DNA of 64,000 bases from Thermococcus sp. CX2 (GTDB lineage: Archaea > Methanobacteriota_B > Thermococci > Thermococcales > Thermococcaceae), in assembly GCF_012027555.1 (NCBI RefSeq), contig NZ_SNUQ01000005.1, positions 1 to 64,000 of the forward strand, given 5' to 3'. Positions 53,592 through 61,669 of this stretch are shown in pieces. Under the pieces are notes generated by a model. That model was not told the origin of the DNA and did not search any database. It saw only the letters and a list, made by a program, of their open reading frames with translations. The translations under genes and the position numbers were made by a program. How positions within the stretch are numbered: position 1 is the first letter of the stretch; each line of letters opens with the position of its first letter.

Positions 53592-54113
53592 ATGCCGCAT
53601 CTCTTTATTATTAGCTATGGAAACGACGCTGAGAGAAAGCGTATCGAATATCTCCTTGAAAAGTGGTCGGAAAGGGCCAAGATTTCAAAGCTAAGGGGTA
53701 TCACCTTCATAATTGATACGGAAAATGTTTCCGAATTTGCTGAAGAGCTTCTGTCAAAACTTGACCCCCCTTCGTCAGATAAAGTCGAAGTGTACCACGT
53801 TAAAAAAGAAGACCTAAAGTCAAAAGTAGCTCCTAACAAAGTAGAATTGGAGTATATAACGAACGAAAATCCTCAGATTGTGCGAAAGCTGCTTAGATAC
53901 ATCCTATCCAAATGCAATGCATATTACGTTTCTTCAGATGACTTCTCAATGAGTTACAGAGCATACACAAAAAAGGGAAGGGTTGAGATTAGGATAGAGA
54001 TAGAGGAAAAAAGCCCGAATGAGACTCAGATAGTCATTTCGCTTATGGGGTATGGAGAAGTAGTTGAGTATATGGCCAAAAAGCTCCGGGAGGAGCTTTC
54101 ATTACTGCTGTGA
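53592..54113 (+). CDS. Unknown protein, first gene of the ESCRT-like cluster
   Basis: 173 residues, soluble, alternating alpha/beta (MPHLFIISYGNDAERKRIEYLLEK, RGITFIIDTENVSEFAEELLSKL, ...SYRAYTKKGRVEIRIEIEEK, TQIVISLMGYGEVVEYMAKKLREEL). The last strand-turn-helix looks like a small ligand- or protein-binding domain. No catalytic motif or membrane segment. I do not recognise the family. ATG at 53592 follows GGGGTGA; the next gene starts nine bases after its stop. Confidence 0.7.
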   Translation: MPHLFIISYGNDAERKRIEYLLEKWSERAKISKLRGITFIIDTENVSEFAEELLSKLDPPSSDKVEVYHVKKEDLKSKVAPNKVELEYITNENPQIVRKLLRYILSKCNAYYVSSDDFSMSYRAYTKKGRVEIRIEIEEKSPNETQIVISLMGYGEVVEYMAKKLREELSLLL

Positions 54114-54122
54114 GGTGATTCT

Positions 54123-55949
54123 ATGGTGATCTTTGAAGAAGGAGATATTTCATGCATTAAAAGTCTCTTAAGACCATCAGAGAGAGTTCTGAGGCAGGGG
54201 AGGGATATATTGGTAGAAGAGTTTAATACAAGACAAAGGCTTTGGAACGAGATAACGGAAGCTTATGAAAAGTACCTAAATGGACACTGTGGAGATTTTT
54301 TGGAGGATTTGGATAATGCATTCAGGGCAAAATTTGAAGCTTCTTTGGCAATACTGGCGTGGAGTTTTAAGAAGAACAACGAAGACTTCCCGCCAGCACA
54401 AAAACGCTTCTCAGACTACGAATTGATGATAATAGATGAAATTCTAAAGTACAACGTGTTTGAGATAACAACAAAAGAAGATTTCCTGACCAAGCTTTAT
54501 AGAAGAGACCCTGAAGTTCTTCAACTGCTAAAGACTTACTACCTCGGAATTGATAAGTGGATTGAAAAACAGCTAGAAAATCCCGAAATAAAGCTGCCCC
54601 TTAGGTATTATCTCAAAAGGACCTGGGGAGGCTACAAAGAGAAAATCAAAGAGGCCATAAATGAGGCGAACAAGTACAGTTGGTTTAGAACACTACTCGA
54701 GGATTGGGAAAAGGAGAAGGCAGATGAAGTTGAGGCGGTAAAGTTCGTATACGAAGAAAAAGTGCAGAAGCTTAAAAAACGCATAAAGGAATTAATAGAA
54801 TTTTTTGAAGATGAAAAAAGGCGGATAGCGGAAGAAATATCGAGGTCAAGCATAGAGGAGATACAAAGACTCGAACGGGAAAAACAAGAGCTTATAGAAA
54901 GATTTGAACGGGAGAAAGAAGCTCTGACTAAAAAACTCCTCGAGTTGAAAGATAAGGAACTCCAAGAGAGACTCAAACAAGAGCTCGAAAGAGCCAGGGA
55001 AAACATCATGAGAGAGGTAAAAACTCTAGAGGAGCAGATAAGAAGAAAGGGATTAGAACTGAAACAGAAAGAAATGGAGCTCAGGAAAAAAGAGATGGAG
55101 CTCTCAGCCAAAGATGCAGAGCTCAAAAAGAAAATTGAGGAGGTGCTTAGGGCATCTAAAAACATAGAGAAAGGTTCTCGCTTGGTTGTAAGGGAGGATG
55201 CAAAAATCCAGGAGCTCAATTTCTTAGGCAGAACAAAAAGCAAATTCAATGAACAAATAAGGATTTTGGGTAAAAAATATGTCGTAGAGCGCATGGAGGA
55301 GAAGAAGGGTGAAGACACCTCAAAATTTAGTGACAAGCTTGATGAAAGAAGCTTAAAGAATCTCCCCGAAAACAGGTACCTTGAAATATTATTAAAAGAG
55401 AAAAAGCTCCTCGGAAGGAAGGAAAAGATCTTGATAAATGCCCGTTATCTAACAAGGGTTGATAAGCTGGCCGAATATGGATTTGATACTGACCCGTTAG
55501 AACTCGCCGATGTAAATATGTACTTGGTAGACGCGAGGGATTCCTCAAAGGACAGGAGAACTATCCTTTTAATAGCTTCGCCTTTAGGGTTTGAAGAAAA
55601 GATCAGAAAGTACGTGAACTCAGACCAGTTCCACCAGAACTTCTATTCTGAGAATGTATCCTTAATCCTCCTTGATATGGAGAGCGGCGAGCTGATCTAC
55701 AACCCCAACGACAAATACGCCAAAGAACTGCTCTCGCTGGTGCGTTTGGAGCTTGATGAGGAGCTTTATGCGCAAGTGAAGAAATGTGTGGAGGAGAAAA
55801 TCGCCGGCAAGGATTACTTGCCGCTTAACGAATGTTTGGATTGTGGGGATGAGAACTACGTTAAACGGGCCTTTTATGAAATGGCCAAGGACGGCAAGTA
55901 TCTTGTGAAGTATATTGACGGGTTTGGTTTAGTATTAATGAGGAAATGA
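54123..55949 (+). CDS. Large coiled-coil protein of unknown function in the ESCRT-like cluster
   Basis: 608 residues in three parts. Residues about 1-200 form a helical globular domain. About 215-360 are a long, unbroken, highly charged coiled coil with heptads of Glu/Lys/Arg (for example REKQELIERFEREKEALTKKL). About 395-608 form an alpha/beta domain (LEILLKEKKLLGRKEKILINARYLT, RRTILLIASPLGFEEKIRKYV, NECLDCGDENYVKRAFYEMAK). No nucleotide-binding motif. It could be a scaffold or tether linking the helical polymer proteins to a target. ATG follows GAGGTGATTCT; the next gene starts ten bases after the stop. Confidence 0.75.
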   Translation: MVIFEEGDISCIKSLLRPSERVLRQGRDILVEEFNTRQRLWNEITEAYEKYLNGHCGDFLEDLDNAFRAKFEASLAILAWSFKKNNEDFPPAQKRFSDYELMIIDEILKYNVFEITTKEDFLTKLYRRDPEVLQLLKTYYLGIDKWIEKQLENPEIKLPLRYYLKRTWGGYKEKIKEAINEANKYSWFRTLLEDWEKEKADEVEAVKFVYEEKVQKLKKRIKELIEFFEDEKRRIAEEISRSSIEEIQRLEREKQELIERFEREKEALTKKLLELKDKELQERLKQELERARENIMREVKTLEEQIRRKGLELKQKEMELRKKEMELSAKDAELKKKIEEVLRASKNIEKGSRLVVREDAKIQELNFLGRTKSKFNEQIRILGKKYVVERMEEKKGEDTSKFSDKLDERSLKNLPENRYLEILLKEKKLLGRKEKILINARYLTRVDKLAEYGFDTDPLELADVNMYLVDARDSSKDRRTILLIASPLGFEEKIRKYVNSDQFHQNFYSENVSLILLDMESGELIYNPNDKYAKELLSLVRLELDEELYAQVKKCVEEKIAGKDYLPLNECLDCGDENYVKRAFYEMAKDGKYLVKYIDGFGLVLMRK

Positions 55950-55959
55950 GGTGTTGAAC

Positions 55960-56556
55960 ATGAAGATATTAGATAGGTTTAGGAAGAACCCAATCGAAAA
56001 GCTCTCCCTAAGGGAGCTTCAGGAAGAAGAAATTCGACTAAGAAACAGGTTGGAACGGACAAAGAAGGAAATAAACAGTATTGAAAAGAAAAAGAAGCAA
56101 CTCTTCCAAGAAGGCATTGGAGCCGATGTGCTAAAGAAGAAGATGCTCGCACAGGAGATAAAAAGTCTTGATATGGAGCAGAAGCTTAAGCTAAGAGATT
56201 TTATGACAGCCCAGAGGCAGTACACTTTTGTCAAGAATCTAATAGTTGTCAAGAAGTACGAGAAGGAGCTCAGGAGAATCGGGATATGGGAAAAGCTCAG
56301 CAAAGTTGAGCCTGAACAGCTTGAGAATGTTCTCGTGAAGGTAAGCTTAGATGGGAAAGAGTTCGATGAAATGGTCAGCAGCTTGAACCGCGTTTTCGAA
56401 ATGGAGATTGCTGAGTTTGAAGCAACGGAAGACCAGACGGAGAAGGAGCTAATGGAAGCATGGGCCAAGGTAGAAACAGGAGAAGCCGACGTAGATGAGG
56501 TAGCGACTAAAATAGCTTCAAAAGAACTTCCAAAAGACTTGGAGGAGGAGCTGTAA
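55960..56556 (+). CDS. ESCRT-III-like helical protein, paralogue 1
   Basis: 198 residues. A basic N-terminus (MKILDRFRKNPIEKL) is followed by a long helical hairpin (about 14-105), a short linker with IWEKLSKVEPEQLE (109-122), amphipathic helices to about 165, and an acidic tail ending KELPKDLEEEL. This is the ESCRT-III/Snf7 architecture: positive helix 1-2 hairpin, negative C-terminus. Shares RKNP, WE-L-x-K-[VM]-x-PE-x-LE and a tail GE motif with the next gene. ATG at 55960 follows GAGGTG. Assignment by architecture and context, not by search. Confidence 0.65.
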   Translation: MKILDRFRKNPIEKLSLRELQEEEIRLRNRLERTKKEINSIEKKKKQLFQEGIGADVLKKKMLAQEIKSLDMEQKLKLRDFMTAQRQYTFVKNLIVVKKYEKELRRIGIWEKLSKVEPEQLENVLVKVSLDGKEFDEMVSSLNRVFEMEIAEFEATEDQTEKELMEAWAKVETGEADVDEVATKIASKELPKDLEEEL

Positions 56557-57156
56557 ATGGGCCTTATCTCCAGATTTTTCGGTCGAAAGAATCCCCTTGA
56601 TATTCCCATAGACAAGCTCAGGGAAAACCAGGTAAAGCTGGACATGCAGATTAAGAAGATTGAGGACGAAATCGCAGAGATGGATAGACAAATCGCACTG
56701 CTCTTTGAACAGGCCAAAAAAGCGAGGAGCAAGAGTGAAGAGCTGACGATAGCCACGAAGATCAAAACATTGAACAAGAGAAAGCAGAGCTTGCAGAACA
56801 CGCACGCCCAGCTGAACAAGCAGGCCATGCTTGTCAGCAACCTTCTGATAATCAAGGAGAACGAGGCTCTTCTGAAGGGTACGCCCACGTGGGAGCTCCT
56901 CAGGAAAATGTCCCCAGAGGAGCTTGAGAAGCACCTCGTGAGCATGCAGCTTGATTCTCAAAACATAAATGAGAACCTCAACAAGATGCTCGGGTACACT
57001 GACCAAGCATTGGGAGCGGGGGTCGAGCTTGAGGAAGATGAGGAGCTGCAAGAGATATTGAGGACAATTCAAGCCGTTAAGGAAGGGGAGCTCGAACCTG
57101 AAATTGCAGCCGAGAGAGTCACGAAGGAGAAGGCCAGGGAGACAGAGGTGGAGTGA
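56557..57156 (+). CDS. ESCRT-III-like helical protein, paralogue 2
   Basis: 199 residues with the same plan as paralogue 1: basic MGLISRFFGRKNPLDIP, which may form a short amphipathic membrane helix. Then the hairpin (about 18-106), TWELLRKMSPEELE (111-124), LNKMLGYTDQALGAG, and an acidic C-terminal EEDEELQEILRTI with the tail motif EGELEPEIAAERV (176-188). The two genes abut with no gap (stop 56556, ATG 56557). They are expected to co-assemble or act in series, as ESCRT-III subunits do. Confidence 0.68.
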   Translation: MGLISRFFGRKNPLDIPIDKLRENQVKLDMQIKKIEDEIAEMDRQIALLFEQAKKARSKSEELTIATKIKTLNKRKQSLQNTHAQLNKQAMLVSNLLIIKENEALLKGTPTWELLRKMSPEELEKHLVSMQLDSQNINENLNKMLGYTDQALGAGVELEEDEELQEILRTIQAVKEGELEPEIAAERVTKEKARETEVE

Positions 57157-57301
57157 CTTTCCATTTTGGTCAAAGTCTTGCCCTTTAAACTTTGCAGAAC
57201 TAAAAAGTATTGCCCAAGGAAACTACAGAGTGGTACTAAAAAGAATTAACAGATGTGCGAAGTGGTGGGAATTAGAGGAAGTGGAGGGATAGGAGTTGCA
57301 C
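57157..57301 (+). other. Gap before the kinase gene; possible internal promoter and short frame
   Basis: 145 bases, the only sizeable gap inside the cluster. It has a TATA-like CCTTTAAACTTT (about 57181-57192) and GGAGGGATAGGAG before the kinase. A frame open across it reads NFAELKSIAQGNYRVVLKR and on to WWELEEVEG, protein-like but without a good start. Confidence 0.35.
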
Positions 57302-59008
57302 ATGGGTCACTGGTTCATGGACGATGACATAGTCGAAAGTCTGGTGAAGCTGTTCCTTGTAGTGCTGTTTGTATCGTTCATCTTTGGCAGGTCAAGCAGC
57401 TTCATAGTTCCTATAATAGTCTTAGCGTGGTTCGGGCACTTCATAAGGCACATGCTCAAAGACGCGTTCAAGTCAACGTATAAGTACAAACGCAGGTACC
57501 CGCCAAGACCAATTCCACCCCAGCCGCCACGGGCGCCGAGGGAGGACATGAAAGACATCCTCAGAAAGTCCCTCATAGTTGACATACCCAAAAAGCTCCA
57601 TGCTGGCGAGGAGAGCTACATGACCGTTGGGTTCAGGAACGGAACCCTTGGAATGATAAACGTCGAGGTTGACCTTGAAAACCTCGGGAAGTACTTTGAC
57701 ATCAGCCCGACGAGGGTCTACTTCCAGAGCATCAGACCCGGCGAATACGTTTCTCGAACTGTTAAAATCGTTCCGAGAAAGATCGGAAAAGTCGATGCCA
57801 AGGTCATCGTCCGCTCTGGTCTCGTGAGTGCAAAGGTGAAAGTAACCACCAACGTGTTTGAAAGGCCTGAAAGGAAAGAAGCACCTGCGGAAGTCCCGAC
57901 TCCTGCTCAGACTCCAGCCCATCACGGATCATCTTCCCTGCTGGAGGCACTCTTCTCCAGATACCGGAAGGTTGAGCCCATTGGAGAGGGAGGCTTTGCG
58001 AGAGTTTACAGGGCGGAGAAAATGGATGGGACCGTGGTCGCTATTAAGGTTCCCATCAGTCTGACAGAAGAAGGAGGAAAGGCATTTTTAAAGGAGGTCC
58101 GGAACTGGTCGCTCCTAACTCATCCAAACATCGTTGAGCTCTATGATTACAATATCTTCCCAGTTCCCTATTTGGAAATGGAGTACTGCGAGACGAGCTT
58201 AGCTAAAGTCGAGAAGCCCATGAGCATTGAAAAGGCTACAAAGATAATTTTCGATGTTTGTGAGGGGCTTAAATATGCCCACTCTAAGGGCATAGTGCAT
58301 AGGGATCTAAAACCATCCAACATCCTTCTCAAAAATGGAAAAGCAAAGATCAGCGACTGGGGACTGAGCAAGCTACTGAAGGACAGCAAGACTACATTAG
58401 CGATTAGCTTCACTCCTCTCTATGCTGCTCCGGAACAGATAAGCGGAAAGTTCGGAACCACCGACGAAAGAACGGACGTTTGGCAGGTGGGGGCTGTTTT
58501 ATACGAGCTGGTTACAGGAAGACCCCCATTTTTGGGAGAAGACTTCGTGGAGATTGCCTCGAAGATCACGTTAGAGGAAGTTATTCCCCCAAGCCAGATC
58601 AACCCCGATGCGGAGGCACTGGAGCCAATTATATTGAAGTGCCTCCAAAAGGAAAAAGACAAACGCTATCAGTCCATTGAAGAGCTCCAACAAGATTTGG
58701 CAAAGATTTTGGGCTTTAACTACAAGGAGAACCTTAACAAGAGCATCTCGGTTAGGGACTTCTCAAGAAGTGCATACTATGCGGGAGAGCTGTTCCTCCT
58801 TTATCTGAAGCTCGGTGATTTAGTTAACAGTATCAAATACGCAGAGGACTTGGCCTACTACGCTAAGGGGGACGTTAAAGAGGAACTCTCAAAGCTGAAA
58901 GAACAGCTCAAGCTCCGTTTGGAGAACAACTTGGACGTTCCACCCGAGCTTATTGAAAAGGCCGAGATCATCGTTCACAAAATAAAGCTTGGCTTTAAGG
59001 AGGCTTGA
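57302..59008 (+). CDS. Membrane-anchored Hanks-type Ser/Thr protein kinase
   Basis: 568 residues. A hydrophobic hairpin (about 13-30 and 34-47) anchors it, followed by a Pro-rich linker and a beta-sandwich like CARDB/MSP domains (about 92-186). The kinase domain spans about 218-470: GEGGFARV loop (228-235), VAIK Lys249, alpha-C Glu265, HRDLKPSN (333-340), DWG instead of DFG (352-354), APE (376-378). All catalytic residues are present. A helical C-terminal region (475-568) resembles tetratricopeptide or MIT-like repeats. ATG at 57302 after GGAG. The next gene starts two bases after the stop. Probable targets are the ESCRT-like proteins. Confidence 0.9.
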   Translation: MGHWFMDDDIVESLVKLFLVVLFVSFIFGRSSSFIVPIIVLAWFGHFIRHMLKDAFKSTYKYKRRYPPRPIPPQPPRAPREDMKDILRKSLIVDIPKKLHAGEESYMTVGFRNGTLGMINVEVDLENLGKYFDISPTRVYFQSIRPGEYVSRTVKIVPRKIGKVDAKVIVRSGLVSAKVKVTTNVFERPERKEAPAEVPTPAQTPAHHGSSSLLEALFSRYRKVEPIGEGGFARVYRAEKMDGTVVAIKVPISLTEEGGKAFLKEVRNWSLLTHPNIVELYDYNIFPVPYLEMEYCETSLAKVEKPMSIEKATKIIFDVCEGLKYAHSKGIVHRDLKPSNILLKNGKAKISDWGLSKLLKDSKTTLAISFTPLYAAPEQISGKFGTTDERTDVWQVGAVLYELVTGRPPFLGEDFVEIASKITLEEVIPPSQINPDAEALEPIILKCLQKEKDKRYQSIEELQQDLAKILGFNYKENLNKSISVRDFSRSAYYAGELFLLYLKLGDLVNSIKYAEDLAYYAKGDVKEELSKLKEQLKLRLENNLDVPPELIEKAEIIVHKIKLGFKEA

Positions 59009-59010
59009 AA

Positions 59011-60192
59011 ATGCCCGTGGATTTATCAGGCCCATTATTAAATGAATTTGAAAAAACGAAAAAGGGATTCGATAGGGCTCTCTCTCAAAATGACTTAGAA
59101 ACCGCAAGAAAAAAAGCGTTGAAGTGTGCTTCCCTGTTGAGGGAGCTTGCAAGGCATGTGCCCTATAATAGTGAATTTTACCTCAAGAAGGCAAAAAAGT
59201 GGGAGAAAGTGGCCGAACAAATTGAGAAAGGAGAGTATGGTAAGAAAGCTGTGGTAAGCGCTGAAGGAAAAAGAACCCAGCAGGATGAAGATGAAGAGGA
59301 TCAGTTTAAAGAGTACGCTATGAACCTAATAGCGAAGTCTAACGTCACTTGGCGCGACATCGGTGGTTTAGATGAAGTAAAAGTCCTGATGATGGAGACG
59401 ATAGTGATCTCGGCCTTACAAAGGCCCAAAGCAATCCAGCCTTGGAAGGGTATCCTTCTCTTCGGTCCTCCTGGAACGGGCAAGACACTCTTAGCTTCAG
59501 CGGCGGCGGGAAGCTTAAACGCCACCTTCTTCAATGTTAAGGCATCTAACGTCCTGAGCAAATACTTCGGAGAGTCAAGCAAGATAATCACAGCCATTTA
59601 TGAGGTTGCTCGCAAAAACGCTCCAAGCATAGTCTTCATTGATGAGATTGATGCTTTAACCACAAAACGCTCCAACGATACAAGTGAAGCCTCGAGAAGA
59701 ATGCTTTCAACGCTTTTAACTGAATTGGAGGGTTTTTACGACAAGGGAAGTGATGTGCTCGTGCTGACGTTGGCTGCAACAAACACTCCGTGGGACTTGG
59801 ATGAGGCCGTTCTCTCGCGTTTTCCAAAGAGGATTTATGTTCCATTACCAGATAAGAAGGCCACGAGGGAGATTATAAAGATCAATACTAAGGGTTTGGA
59901 TATCTCTAAGCTCGATTTGGATGCAATTGCTGAAGAGAGCGTTAGACGACTGTACTCGGGAAGGGATATTAGGAACTTATGCCAAGAGGCAATATGGAAC
60001 ATGATTAGAGAAGAGAACAGAGACCTGTACAAACTGGCTAATTTGCCGTTCCATGAGCTCAGCAAAAGGTCTCTAAGGACGAGACCCTTGGAGATGAGGG
60101 ATTTTGAGGAAGCGTTCAAGAAGATTAAGAGCCCTCTGACTCGGAGGGATATCGAGAGGTATGAGAAGTGGGCGGAGGAGTTCGGAGGATGA
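59011..60192 (+). CDS. Vps4/katanin-like AAA ATPase with an MIT-like N-terminal domain
   Basis: 393 residues. Residues 8-73 form a three-helix bundle (LLNEFEKTKKGFDRAL; LETARKKALKCASLLREL; SEFYLKKAKKWEKVAEQI) like the MIT domain of Vps4. An acidic linker (91-98) follows. The AAA domain has NVTWRDIGGL (111-120), Walker A GPPGTGKT (152-159), aromatic pore loop KYFGES (184-189), Walker B IVFIDEID (207-214), and SRFPKRIYVPLP (269-280), the meiotic-clade signature. The C-terminal helix RYEKWAEEFGG matches Vps4. Expected to disassemble helical ESCRT-III polymers. ATG at 59011 follows AAGGAGG. Confidence 0.88.
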   Translation: MPVDLSGPLLNEFEKTKKGFDRALSQNDLETARKKALKCASLLRELARHVPYNSEFYLKKAKKWEKVAEQIEKGEYGKKAVVSAEGKRTQQDEDEEDQFKEYAMNLIAKSNVTWRDIGGLDEVKVLMMETIVISALQRPKAIQPWKGILLFGPPGTGKTLLASAAAGSLNATFFNVKASNVLSKYFGESSKIITAIYEVARKNAPSIVFIDEIDALTTKRSNDTSEASRRMLSTLLTELEGFYDKGSDVLVLTLAATNTPWDLDEAVLSRFPKRIYVPLPDKKATREIIKINTKGLDISKLDLDAIAEESVRRLYSGRDIRNLCQEAIWNMIREENRDLYKLANLPFHELSKRSLRTRPLEMRDFEEAFKKIKSPLTRRDIERYEKWAEEFGG

Positions 60193-60992
60193 ACGCCCAA
60201 TTTGTTCGAAAGCTATTCAACGTCGTAAGCAGGGCGCGCGAAGGGGAGATGGTTACTACCGAGATTGATGGGAGAGCCTGCGGTATCTCCCACGTTGGAG
60301 GACGAGAGAACAATGAGGACAATATGCTCCTCCTCAAACTCCCCGATGCTTATCTCTTCGCGGTAGCCGACGGCCTCGGCGGTCATAACGCTGGCGAGGT
60401 TGCTTCAAAAATCGCTGTTGAAACCCTAAAAAAGGTCCTTAAGGATGGATACAAAGAGGGAATGAGCAAGGAAGAAGTTAAAGCCCTTCTTGAGAAAGCT
60501 TACAGACTTGCCCACGACCGCATAAATGAGAATGCCGTTGGAGAAAGGGAGGGGATGGGAACCACTCTCATCACGGCCTTCGTTAGGGGCGGAAAGGCCA
60601 TCATAGCGAACACGGGCGACAGCAGAGCTTATTTGATTAGAAGTGGCAAGATAGTAGAGAGAACTAAAGACCACTCCATCGTGCAGGAACTACTTGATAA
60701 TGGAACAATTACGGAGGAAGACGCCAAACATCACCCAATGAGGAACGTTATAACGAAGTCTCTTGGCATTGATTTTGGCGTTGATTTCTACGAATGGAAG
60801 CTTGAGAAAGGTGATGTTCTATTGTTAAGCTCAGATGGACTGCATGATTACATTGAGGAGGATAGAATTGCGGAGATCGCATCAAATGGCGATCCGAAAG
60901 ATATCGCAGAAAGGTTGATTGGAGAGGCGCTCAAAGCTACGAAGGACAATGTGACTGTTGTAGTGTTTCGAGAGGGTGGTTTAGATGGTTAG
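60189..60992 (+). CDS. PP2C-type Ser/Thr protein phosphatase
   Basis: 267 residues. All PP2C metal and catalytic motifs are present: GGRENNEDN, FAVADGLGGHNAGE, GMGTTLITAF, IANTGDSRAYL, DHSIVQELLDNGTI, LLLSSDGLHDYI, KDNVTVVVF. Soluble. It overlaps the AAA stop (ATGA at 60189-60192) and its last eight bases overlap the next gene, so production is coupled to both. It pairs with the Hanks kinase to make phosphorylation of the cluster's proteins reversible. Confidence 0.93.
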   Translation: MNAQFVRKLFNVVSRAREGEMVTTEIDGRACGISHVGGRENNEDNMLLLKLPDAYLFAVADGLGGHNAGEVASKIAVETLKKVLKDGYKEGMSKEEVKALLEKAYRLAHDRINENAVGEREGMGTTLITAFVRGGKAIIANTGDSRAYLIRSGKIVERTKDHSIVQELLDNGTITEEDAKHHPMRNVITKSLGIDFGVDFYEWKLEKGDVLLLSSDGLHDYIEEDRIAEIASNGDPKDIAERLIGEALKATKDNVTVVVFREGGLDG

Positions 60993-61551
60993 GTTCTGGA
61001 AGTCTAAAGAGGAGAAAGAGATTGAGCGGAAGGTTAGGATGAGGAAAGCCAAGATGGCTCTCAAGCAGTATATAAACAATCTCGAGAATTTAAAACAGAA
61101 AATTTTCCTCCAGGGAAAAGAAGCGGCAAAGCTTGGGGATGAAGCTCTTCTTAAGAGAAGTGCTGTAAAGTACCTTGCCTTAGAACAGAGAATAAAGCAG
61201 GCAAAGCGTTTGCTCCTTTTGATGGAAGAGGCTGAGATCCAAAGGGAGCTTGTTAAAGTTTCAGCCACTTTCATCCAGTTCAGCAAGGATGTTGTTCGGA
61301 GCATAGCGGAAGGACCGGGTGCAGAGGATGTCGCGAAAATTCAGGTAGAGTTTGAGAAGGCGATGGGGAAGGTTGAGAACATTGAGGAAGCCCTTAACAC
61401 CATGATAGACTTGACTAGTGAGAGTATTTTGACTGGAGACTTTGATGTTGAGACAATAGAAGCCGCAGAGGGTCTCATGATATCTTCGGCTGAAAGGGAA
61501 CTCGAACCCGGAAAAAGATTGAAGGAAATAGAAAACATGATGAGAGAATAG
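60985..61551 (+). CDS. ESCRT-III (Snf7)-like protein, third member
   Basis: 188 residues and the most ESCRT-III-like. A very basic N-terminus (VRFWKSKEEKEIERKVRMRK), helix hairpin (about 20-90: ALKQYINNLENLKQKIFLQGKEAAKLGD, SAVKYLALEQRIKQAKRLLLLM). Then helices 3-5 (QRELVKVSATFIQFSKDVV; AKIQVEFEKAMGKVENIEEALNTM) and an acidic C-terminus ending GKRLKEIENMM, which may be a MIM1-like Vps4-binding helix. Has the tail motif LTGDFDVETIEAAEG like the two paralogues. It lies last, overlapping the phosphatase gene. Confidence 0.7.
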   Translation: MVRFWKSKEEKEIERKVRMRKAKMALKQYINNLENLKQKIFLQGKEAAKLGDEALLKRSAVKYLALEQRIKQAKRLLLLMEEAEIQRELVKVSATFIQFSKDVVRSIAEGPGAEDVAKIQVEFEKAMGKVENIEEALNTMIDLTSESILTGDFDVETIEAAEGLMISSAERELEPGKRLKEIENMMRE

Positions 61552-61605
61552 GGGTCAGCTCAACTTTTCTCTTTATTTCTCGTGCACCTGTCCGGCTCGG
61601 ATTTT

Positions 61606-61634
61606 CCATTTTGTATGAAAAATGGTTAAATATA
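61606..61634 (+). promoter_or_regulatory. Inverted repeat CCATTTT-N6-AAAATGG abutting the CopB TATA box
   Basis: Perfect seven-base arms at 61606-61612 and 61619-61625, immediately followed by TTAAATATAT (TATA). A regulator bound there would cover the BRE. A copper-responsive regulator is the natural candidate, though the regulator gene is not in the window. It could also end the preceding operon. Confidence 0.5.
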
Positions 61635-61669
61635 TTCTGTAAATTAGAAACTTAATGGTGGTGAGTTAT

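Noticed and set aside
54632-55336. 234-codon minus-strand open frame
   Set aside because: It lies wholly inside the 608-residue coiled-coil gene and is Ser/Phe-rich, the expected antisense of Lys/Glu heptads.
56019-56945. 308-codon minus-strand open frame across two ESCRT-III-like genes
   Set aside because: Antisense of Lys/Glu-rich helices; no start context and it spans two real genes.
53592-61551. Reading the cluster as a type VI-like or phage-defence kinase system
   Set aside because: No nuclease, tube/sheath, baseplate or toxin motif; Vps4-type AAA plus Snf7-like proteins fit membrane remodelling better.
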